Source of the DNA: Chionoecetes opilio
Lineage: Eukaryota > Arthropoda > Malacostraca > Decapoda > Majidae
Direction: 5' to 3'
DNA length: 64,000 bases
NCBI GenBank assembly: GCA_016584305.1
Contig: JACEEZ010015259.1
Location: 10,001 to 74,000, forward strand
The notes under the pieces are model-generated. The model was not told the DNA's origin, searched no databases, and saw nothing but the letters and a program-made list of their open reading frames with translations. Each line of letters opens with the position of its first letter. Within the stretch, counting starts at the first letter, position 1. Positions 45,017 through 53,374 of this stretch are shown here, one piece after another. A program made the position numbers and the translations under genes.

Positions 45017-47480
45017 GTGGACCCTAGTCATCCTGCCGATAAACCCTTACGCAAGGTTACCAAAACTATTAAGGAACTTAAATTACTCTACACCAATGCC
45101 AGAAGCATTATTCTAAAGCGCAATGAATTATTGGCTTACGTTGTTTCAGAAACGCCAGATATCGTTAGTATCACTGAGAGTTGGTTCAACATAAAAGATA
45201 AACATTTGTTATCTGAAATAGCCATTACAGGCTACAAGACATTCCTAAATTTCGTGCGCATAAAGCAGATGGAGGTGTCATTCTTTACATTAAAAATGAT
45301 TTGCAAGCAATCGAAATCGATAAAGTAAATCAAGATCATTATGACTCAGTCTACGCAAAGATTAAGTAAGCTTAACGGTAAACTGCTAGCTATTGGGACA
45401 ATATAGCGTCCTCCCAAATCAAATGCGGAAGTAGATTGCCTCCTGTATGACGAATAAAGTCAGTTGTCAACAATAATAACGACACAATTATATGTGGAAA
45501 TTTTAACCTACCGCGTATAAACTGGAATAATAATTCTGCTGATATTGAAGGTATGCGATTGCTTGATATGGTAAACGAAGTATATTTAAATCAGGTGGTC
45601 CGTGAGCCTACAAGGGATACTAGTATCTTAGATTTAGTTTTCACTACCGACATTGATCTGATTGATTACTGCGATATAGGTGAACCTCTGGCAAACAGTG
45701 ATCACAGGTTAATCAGATGCGGCATAAATTGCAACGTAGACATCACAGAAAATCTGTTATTAGTTCCCAATTATAATAAAGCAGATTTCACGAAGATCAG
45801 CAGGGTACTAAGCGAAGTTGATTGGATTGACCTACTAAATGGTAATAACGCAGAAAACATGTGTAATACATTCACAAATAAACTCCAATCGGTGGTTGAA
45901 AAATATGTTCCCATGGTAAGAAAACGCTTAAATAACATAAGCAGACCCTGTTGGATGACTAATGAGATTCAAAAATCATCGGCAGAAAGCGCCGAGCATA
46001 TAAAGTTTACAAACGATCAAATGCGGACTGCGATTATAGAGATTACAATGACGTAAAGCGTTGTTGCAAAGGACTAATTAAGTCTAAAAAGCGTGAGTAT
46101 GAAGAAAAAATTGCAAAAGAATCCAAATCAAACCCGAAAAGGTTCTTTCAATACGTTCGGAGTAAGAAAAATGTCAAAACATGTATTGGGCCACTGAAAG
46201 ATAAGAACAACATCTTGGTAAATGATAATAAGAGTATGGCGTCCGTATTCAATGACTACTTTAATGCAGTGTTTATTAAAGAAGACGAAGCTCCATTACC
46301 AGAACCAGTAAACATGTTTGCGGGACTCGAAAGTGATAGATTGGAAATAGGGAGATAACAGTAGACGAAATATCAAAGTATTTGCAGAAACTTGACCCAG
46401 CAAAATCCATGGGGGTTGACGAAATCTCGCCGCGACTACTTCGCGAATGTCATAGACAGCTTTCGCTCCCATTAAAGACTATTTTCAACAAATCGCTATG
46501 GACAAAAATAAAATGTTCCTAATATGTGGAAATTAGCTAATGTTACACCGATATTCAAGAAAGGAGTAAGAGCCTCGCAAGTAATTATCGCCCAATTAGT
46601 CTAACGTCTGTGATTGTTAAACTATTTGAAAAAATATTGCGGGATAAAATAGTGTCTTTTCTCGATGAAAATAACTCAATATTAAACTCCCAGCATGGAT
46701 TTCGAAATAAGAGATCCTGCTTAACAAACCTACTAGATTTTTTCAATGTCATTTATTCAAACTGGGACGCTAAAATTCCCTCGGATATAATATACCTTGA
46801 TTTTCAGAAAGCTTTCGATACAGTTCCCCATAAGCGACTTTTGACCAAGCTAAGGGCACATGGCTTAGGAGAGCAGCTATGTACATGGATTGGCGATTGG
46901 CTTTCAAATCGTAAACAACGGGTAGTAATAAATGGCGAGGTATCTGATTGGTTAGATGTTACTAGTGGGATGCCTCAGGGCTCGGTCTTGGGTCCTAATC
47001 TTTTTCTGATATATATCAATGATCTGGACTGCGGACTTGTCTCTAAAATATCGAAATTTGCAGATGACACCAAATTAGGCGGTAAAGCATATACTAAGGA
47101 AAACTGCGAACTCTTGCAAAGTGATCTCGACAAATTATCAGATTGGAGTGATACATGGCTGTAAAAATTCAATTCCGATAAATGTAAAGTAATGCATATA
47201 GGCAACGATAACCTCAAATATATCTAACTATCAAATGCAAAATAAATCGTTAACTGAGGTTCAGCAGGTAAAGGATTTAGGTGTCATCATCAGTAATGAT
47301 CTTAAAACTAGTCCGCATTGCCTAGCTGCCAGCAAAAAGGCGAATATGATGTTGGGCTTCATTAAACGCAACTTTGAACATAAAACTCCAAAAGTAATGA
47401 CACGATTATATACGTCTTTGGTTAGGCCGCACTTAGAATATGCCGTACAATTCTGGACAGGTATTTATAAAGATTCTTAG
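45017..47480 (+). pseudogene. CR1-like LINE, second family, 3'-truncated
   Basis: Endonuclease: L-Y-T-N-A-R-S near 45085 (metal-binding Asn), T-E-S-W-F near 45175 (Glu), G-N-F-N-L near 45500 (usually G-D-F-N) and N-S-D-H-R-L near 45695 (catalytic D-H). RT: S-C-L-T-N-L-L near 46710, Y-L-D-F-Q-K-A-F-D-T-V-P-H (46791-46830), [10 protein letters not shown] near 46970, K-F-A-D-D-T-K-L near 47057-47080. The C-terminal R-P-H-L-E-Y-A-V-Q-F-W is reached at 47430-47460, where the coding stops and TAGCAACTCC repeats begin. Breaks: stops or frameshifts near 45328, 45410, 46056, 46350, 46590 and 47164. More diverged than the copies at 39 and 53 kb. The missing 3' end coincides with the upstream boundary of the HARBI1-like gene. 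Confidence 0.9.
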
Positions 47481-47620
47481 CAACTCCCAGCAACTCCTAA
47501 GCTTAAGAATTGCTCGGGTGTTGCTCGGGTGTCGCTGTGAGTTGCTAGGAGTTGCTGGAGTTGCTATGAGTTACCGAAAACGCTAAGAGTGGTGGAACTG
47601 TCCCATAGCTTTGCATAAGA
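47476..47620. repeat. AGTTGCTAGGAGTTGCTGG short repeats
   Basis: GCAACTCC-type words in both orientations (AGCAACTCCCAGCAACTCC at 47480-47500; GAGTTGCTAGGAGTTGCTGG at 47540-47560). They may be subterminal repeats of the element carrying the HARBI1-like gene. Confidence 0.5.
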
Positions 47621-47753
47621 CTCTTATGAGTAACTATGAGTAAGGTAAAAATACGTTTTTTTAGCTTATTAGGCGTATATATAGCCTTACTGAGTATCTT
47701 ATTATGTGTTTGCTACCCTGATGAATCCGCGGAAACAATAACAAAGGCGAGAT

Positions 47754-48530
47754 ATGGCGGAGGGTGGACGTGCAGGTAGAGTGAGGAGGCGAGGAAGGAT
47801 TTTCCGGGCACGTCGTGATGTACTGGCAGAGTACAGTGACAGCGAATTGCTGGAGAGGTACAGGTTCGACAGAGCAGGAATTGAATTTATCACGGACCTT
47901 GTAAAAGATAAAATTCAAAGTGGTACAAGGAGGAACTATGCTCTGCTCTGCTGAAAGTGGTTGTTACTCTACGCTACCTAGCCACTGGACGGCTGCAGCT
48001 ATGTGGAGGTGATGACTTGGGTATGTCCCAGTCCACGGTGAGCAGAGTAATTACTCAAACTATTGAAGCTCTTGCCACTCCTGAAATCGTGTGAGTGTTT
48101 ATTGAATTCCCAACAACTCGAGAGGCTGTGGACAGGAACATGCAAGAGTTCCAACGAATGCATGGGTTCCCAACTGTGGTGGGAGTTATTGATGAAACCC
48201 ATGTTAGGATTATTGCACCTGCCCAAAATGAGGATATATGCGTGAACAGGCACAGGTATCACAGCATCAATGTTCAGCTGGTGTGTGATGCTAAGTACCG
48301 CCTAATTGATGTTGTGGCACAGTGGCCGGGCTCTACCCATGACAGCCGCATACTAAGAGAAAGCGGCCTCAAACCACTTTTTGAGCAAGCTATAGTGCCT
48401 GCAGGGTGCCATCTTCTGGGTGACTCCGGCTATGGGGGCGAGATGTGGCTCCTGACACCATACTTGCCACCTGGGAGGCGGCAGCCACCGCTGGAAGATT
48501 TTCAAGTCAACTACAACAGGTGAGTTCCTT
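47754..48530 (+). pseudogene. HARBI1-like (PIF/Harbinger) transposase, 5' exon, broken
   Basis: Starts M-A-E-G-G-R-A-G-R-V-R-R-R-G-R at 47754, followed by Y-R-F-D-R-A-G-I-E-F near 47858-47890 and R-R-N-Y-A-L (typical HARBI1 N-terminus). A small frameshift near 47945 leads into V-T-L-R-Y-L-A-T-G, then S-Q-S-T-V-S-R-V-I (helix-turn-helix, 48025-48055). A TGA interrupts near 48091. DDE part: G-V-I-D-E-T-H-V (48180-48207, first Asp), then W-P-G-S-T-H-D-S-R-I (48321-48352, second Asp region). The last codons Y-N-R are followed by GTGAGT at 48521, a perfect splice donor; the expected third acidic residue would lie in a later exon that I cannot find. A PIF/Harbinger transposase cuts and pastes at TWA sites, usually with a Myb/SANT partner; a Myb-like gene lies at 58983-61329. 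Confidence 0.85.
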
Positions 48531-48825
48531 ATGTTAAAATTGTTGTCTTTATTGCAAGTAGAAGGGGTAAAAATTTAACTAATTAGAAGTTGGTTAGGTT
48601 AATATTCCGCAGGAGTTGGTGGGCTCCGCATGGTTACCGGTCATTTCACCCACACGTCTCACTTCTCTCCCACTTCCCCCAAACAAGTTTAGGGACCTGT
48701 GGGAATGCGGGGTTTTCGGGTGTGGAACAAATTATGCGTCAGAAACACGTAATTACAGAGTTGTGTAGGGGGGTAAAATTCCCTAGATCTAGGGTAATTG
48801 CCTTATATCTAGAGAAAATTGCCTA
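48530..48825. other. Sequence after the HARBI1-like splice donor
   Basis: No continuation exon recognised. Contains scattered TTAGG words and an unassigned patch at 48590-48826. Confidence 0.5.
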
Positions 48826-49085
48826 ACCAAAATAAACCTAACCTAAACAAAATTAACCTAGCCTAGCAGGGGGCTTGACCCACCGATAACCAAACCTAAC
48901 CAAATCTAACCTAAGCTAACCTAACCAAACCAAAGCTAACCTAACCTAACCTAACCAAATCTAACCTATCCTAACCGAACCAAATCTAACCTAACCTAAC
49001 CTAACCAAACCAAACCAAATATAACCTAAACTACCCAAATCTAACCTACCCTAACCTAACCTAAACAAATCTAACCTAACCTCCT
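48826..49085. repeat. Degenerate telomere-like (CCTAA)n array
   Basis: About 260 bp of CCTAA, CCAAA and TCTAA variants. CCTAA is the complement of TTAGG, the ancestral arthropod telomere repeat. Smaller patches occur at 49748-49785, 52205-52290 and 58440-58500. Confidence 0.85.
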
Positions 49086-49424
49086 AGCGGGGGGTGGGGG
49101 GTTCTCGACATTTCGGTCATCATTCTGTGAGGATCGTCAGGTTCACACGTCTCTCGACTCAGAAGAAATCCAATGAATATTCCCTACATCTAGGGAGTTT
49201 TTTCAACACCCCTAACTCAAAAACAATGTGGTTGCGACGCATATTTTGTACCCCAGCCAAATATCCAGCATTGCCCCAGGTCCCCAAGCTTGTTTTGTGG
49301 GAGAGGGGGAGTATGGGCAAACACTAGAATAATACCCAGTCAATTCGCCCACACGATCCATGTCACGGAGTCATGTAACTATATCTTCCTCTGGCAGAAA
49401 TGGAATGAACCACCAGTAACCTTG

Positions 49425-49500
49425 GGCGAAATGACTCCATAGTGTAGGCGAAATGACTCCATAGTGTGGGCGAAATGACTCCATGGTGTGGCGAAATGAC
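49425..49500. repeat. Tandem repeat GGGCGAAATGACTCCATAGT
   Basis: About 3.5 copies of a 22-bp unit, followed by a shortened GGCGAAATGACC. Confidence 0.9.
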
Positions 49501-49550
49501 CAGCAGATACCCTCCACATGATTTACAGCTTACTTTTTTGATAAATTTTT

Positions 49551-50035
49551 ACACTGGGACCCGAATTCTCTTCACAACTGGGAGTATGGTTTCTGTTTAC
49601 TTTAATGGATTCTACGAAACTTCAAGCAATCTGAAATAACAGTCTGAGTTTCCGTCGCAAAAGAGTACTTCGGAGATATAAAATGTTTTTAGTAGAAAGG
49701 AGTGTATAGGATATATGACAATTAAGTAGCATAACACCATCTTTAGACTCTATAACCTAACCTAATCTAACCTAACCCCAGGTTTTAATCTAACTAAAGC
49801 CAAATCATCATTAAAGTGTCTGCGGCAAGGGAAAAACAGAGGCGATGCAGGTCACAAGACGAAGAAGAGTGAGACGCACGTAAACACTTTTCTCTCTCAT
49901 CCCTATAAACAACATGTCATTTCTCCAAATGTAATGATTTGCGACGAAATCTTAGTGAGAGAATGTTTCTAAGAATGCATTGAGGCAAAAGAGAAAATTA
50001 CCCTCAGTTGAGTAGGGAATTCTGGTCCAAGTGTA
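49551..50035. mobile_element. MITE with ACACTNGGACC termini, copy 1
   Basis: Left end ACACTGGGACCCGAATTC, right end (inverted) ACACTTGGACCAGAATTC. Subterminal words GGGAGTATGGTTTCTGTTTAC and GCGACGAAATC also occur in the copy at 58200-58661. About 485 bp, no coding capacity. Confidence 0.7.
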
Positions 50036-50415
50036 TAATACATCATTTTTCTCTATTTTTGGCTCGGTATAATGTGCAGTATTTACTCTCTTACGGAAAC
50101 TAGAGATAAAAACTATTAAAATCTCTATTAAAATATAAGAATTATTTTTAACTAGTTAATAATTCACTGGTCGACACCAAAAATGGTTCTGAGTTCATTG
50201 TGTGTGGGTTGGAAAGCATTTTCGCTGCCGATTTCAAAAATGGCATTGCTTTTTCTCTAGCACGTATAGTTTTTGAAATATCGGCATTTTAAATTTTAAT
50301 AGCTATTATAATTATATACGTATATATAATTATATAATTAATCGAAACAACCCCCCTACGTTAATATATATTACTCGTAATTAAATTATGGTGGTGCCTG
50401 CGGCTTTATTAGGAC
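50035..50415. other. Gene-free AT-rich stretch
   Basis: No feature recognised. Confidence 0.5.
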
Positions 50416-51661
50416 CTAATGTACATATCTGGCAAAAAATATACTTAAACTATGTTCCAAATATATCCGAAAATGTGCCACATCTTGGAAATATCCGAAA
50501 ATATTCCAAATCACAGTAAATTTTGACTTTATATATACACCTTTTTCACTGTCAACAAGAGGTTTGTACATACAGTTGAACCTGCCAGGTGAGTCTTTCG
50601 GTCGTGCTGGCCATTCCTTTTGTTTGTAATGTTTGCTGTCCGCTCTAGAGTCCCACAAACAAAGAAAACACATGTGCTTAGTGTAACCTAACTGGAGTCC
50701 TAGAAGCAAGGAGATTACCTTCAGGTCCCCACACAGATTCCACTGATGTTCTTCATATTTAACAGCAGATAACAAAGTCTTCATAGTTTTATTCATAAGT
50801 TTCACTCATTTCATGGCCATGCGCAATTGGAACACTCGGAAGCTTATTTCCTTTATGCAGAAGAACGGCCTTTAGCGTGTTTTTTCCTGAATCTATGAAC
50901 AGCCGCCACTCGCTCTTATCATAAGTGTGAGACTCACAAAGTTGTTCCATGAGTGTGTCAACATCAAAGTAGTAACAGAGCTTGTGTTCCATCTTGAAGA
51001 AGCTTGAAAGTTCTTTATGTCTACGACGAAACGTGGTGATGAGAACTCCTTCTTGTAGCAAATTCCATTCCTTGAGACGAGATCCAAGGACTTCACTTTT
51101 CTCCTTGGGTAGATCTAGGTCCCTAGCAAGGTCATGTAGCATTTCCTGACTGATGAATTTGGGCTCTCTGTTGTCTGCCATTTCTTGAAAGTCTGTATCC
51201 ATGGGATTATCCTCCTCGTTCGAATCTGATTCACTTATAGCACTTGCAATTGGAACATTTGGAACTGGGAGATCAGGACCATGTGGCACAGGCCTGATGG
51301 CAGAAGGTACGTCAGGATACCTGATTTTAGCTCGCGTTTTTACTGAATATCCTTTGATGTTAGTGAGGCAGAAGTAGCAGTCAGTACTGTGATCCTTTTG
51401 TTCACGCCAAACCATTGGGATGCCGAATGCCATGCCTGATGGCCGTTTGCCACGCATCCATTCTTTCAAGTGGTTCACACGGGGGCTGCATGCTACGTGA
51501 GGGGCCCACTTCTTATCTTGATCACCTATACGGCACTTGAAGTAATGCAGATAAGCTGTTTTAACATTCTTTGTAAGAGGTTTCTTCAGACTGTCAGGGG
51601 TAAAAATTCCACATATGTAACAAAAACTGTCCGATGCATTCACACAGTTACGGCGCTCCAT
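50416..51661 (-). pseudogene. Member of the arthropod 'RLFIDS' multi-copy family, C-terminally truncated
   Basis: The ATG at 51661 opens M-E-R-R-N-C-V-N-A, soon followed by F-C-Y-I-C-G (C-x2-C) and, 45 residues on, W-A-P-H-V-A-C. Further blocks: K-R-P-S-G-M-A-F-G-I-P-M-V-W, D-C-Y-F-C-L-T-N-I-K-G, Y-P-D-V-P-S-A-I-R-P-V-P-H, an acidic linker, then W-R-L-F-I-D-S-G-K-N-T-L-K-A-V near 50870-50915. One frameshift near 50800 joins to Y-E-E-H-Q-W-N-L-C-G-D-L-K-V-I (50704-50750), C-F-L-C-L-W-D-S-R-A (50635-50665) and P-L-V-D-S-E-K-G-V near 50540. Homology ends there, so about 150 C-terminal residues are missing. The N-terminal Cys/His sites suggest zinc binding; the acidic residues in I-D-S and G-D-L-K might be catalytic (inference). 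The first 290 codons are intact, so this copy is much younger than 27165-28230. Confidence 0.75.
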
Positions 51662-51689
51662 CACATCCCGGTACAAGGTACTATACGGT

Positions 51690-52057
51690 AAACCAGCTAA
51701 AATTAGGACTCCACTAAATCAAACACATCATATCTGCAAAGAAAAATAAAATGTTTAAACATATGTCAATAGCTGTACGATCAGTAGGTAAAAATGTACT
51801 ACACAGCCTGCTAACCCCTCGCCAATACGCAGCGCGCACACCCTCCCCTGCTCACTGCACAAACCACACTGACTCAAAAACACTGCACTGCCCTAAATAG
51901 GCTTGAGAAAAGAAAAGATTAAAAGTTTAAAATGAAAACATTGGTGAAACCTATTTCTGCTGATTCTACCCATATTTTTTCATGAATTGCGCCTGGTTCT
52001 CAAAAACTGGACGTGATAAGAGTTAATTGAACATCAGATTCGAGCTCAGCAGGATCG
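51690..52057. other. Gene-free stretch
   Basis: No feature recognised. Confidence 0.5.
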
Positions 52058-52195
52058 ATTTACCTATAATCAGCTTCATTTAGTCCAGAAACATATCTTC
52101 GATTTTTTTTTGTCAACCAGTGATAATTATCACTGGTTGACAAAAAAAAATCGAAGATATGTTTCTGGACTAAATGAAGCTGATTATAGGTAAAT
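52058..52195. repeat. 138-bp perfect palindrome
   Basis: Two 69-bp arms are exact reverse complements with no spacer; the centre is GTGATAA|TTATCAC at 52126/52127. Each arm contains a 9-T/9-A run of equal length. No terminal direct repeats seen. Confidence 0.95.
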
Positions 52196-52323
52196 TATAA
52201 TAGGTCAGTTAGGTTAATGTTTTTTTGGGGGGGGTCCCGGGGTTAGGTTAGACTTTGGTTTGGTTTAAGTTAGGTTTAGGATAAGTTTGGGTTGGGTTTT
52301 GTAGAGTTATTTAGGTTAAATAA

Positions 52324-52660
52324 ACTCAGTGTCCCACGGGGATATTTTCCGCCATCTTTTGGTATTTTGCTACCATTTGATGCCCGTAGTGGCGTCAAAA
52401 AAGGCACGTGTTGGCACACGGCGTCTCAGCTACAAGCATCTTTTCCTGGCATCTTCCTGGACCCTCAACCATATCAAACATTATGGATCGTGCAAAAACA
52501 CTTTGTCTGGCTGCTATAGTGTTTGTTTTGGTCGCGAGTCCCGTAAGATGCCAATAGAAGATGCTCGTAGCCGAAACGCACATAGTTTACCACCACTACG
52601 GGTATCAAATGGTAGCAAATACCAAAAGATGCTGGAAAATATCCCCATGTGACACGGCCT
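52324..52660. mobile_element. PIF/Harbinger-type MITE (TAA duplication) with a relic first exon
   Basis: Ends ACTCAGTGTCCCACGGGG and (inverted) AGGCCGTGTCACATGGGG; the inverted repeats continue imperfectly for about 70 bp (GGGATATTTTCC, CATCTTTTGGTATTT, GCTACCATTTGAT). TAA flanks both sides (52321-52323 and 52661-52663). Inside, an ATG near 52482 opens a 24-codon frame, M-D-R-A-K-T-L-C-L-A-A-I-V-F-V-L-V-A..., before a TAG. It resembles the hydrophobic N-terminus of some arthropod PIF/Harbinger transposases, so the element may be an internal-deletion derivative. Confidence 0.85.
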
Positions 52661-53370
52661 TAAGCTAATTTGATGGTGCGCGATTGCCTGGCCGCTGCGG
52701 CTGGTTGGCAAAGCCAACTCCTGCGAATTATTTTCAATGGGCTTTTTTTTGAGCTTNCGGTAATGGTGGCCTGGGTGGTAAGTCATTTTGGGGCCTCGCG
52801 TGTGTAAGCTTTTGTGTTAAACGGACAAGTGTAACTGAGTGTTGTTCCTTCGGCTGCCTCCTTCAGGAGTTGTGTTATTGTGTGATCTTTGTGTAGTAAA
52901 GTAGAGATTTGATCAGTGAGTGTTCATTCATTCCCTTATCCGCCTTGTGTAGTGACTAAGTGGTACATTTACCGTTACGCGCCCAGGTATGTCTACCGGA
53001 TCCTTGTAAGTAGGGAAGTTAAGGGGGTTACGTGACCGCGCCTTGTGGGGTAAAGTAAGACAGGTAAGTCTTGTGGTGTGAGGTTATGAGGGCGGTGCAC
53101 AATACAGGTTCGTAACAATATGTATAAATGATATACTGATATCTTTGGAAATGTTTGTTCTATAAGATTATCACATAAAACACAGTAAAACACATTAAAT
53201 GAATGTCATTATGAGACTGAAAAATATGCATGAAAATATGAATTCACGTCAACTGGTCGCCATTTAAAACTTTGTGAGACAACTTAAATATATAGACTAT
53301 TCCGGAGCTGCTTTAATATGGATTGACCTATAAGGATATCAAATAATAGGGATAAATAAAATAGGCCTAC
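52661..53370. other. Gene-free stretch with one ambiguous base
   Basis: One N at 52757. The end of one part reads like an LTR terminus (GGTTCGTAACA near 53110), but no matching start was found. Confidence 0.4.
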
Positions 53371-53374
53371 TCCC

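Noticed and set aside
45017..47164. An LTR retroelement or retrovirus-like pol
   Set aside because: The upstream domain is an apurinic-type endonuclease (S-D-H motif) and the RT has F-A-D-D with CR1-type surroundings; no protease, RNase H, integrase or LTRs.
52482..52556. A secreted micropeptide with a signal-peptide-like sequence
   Set aside because: It lies wholly inside a TAA-flanked MITE and is better explained as a relic of a transposase N-terminus.
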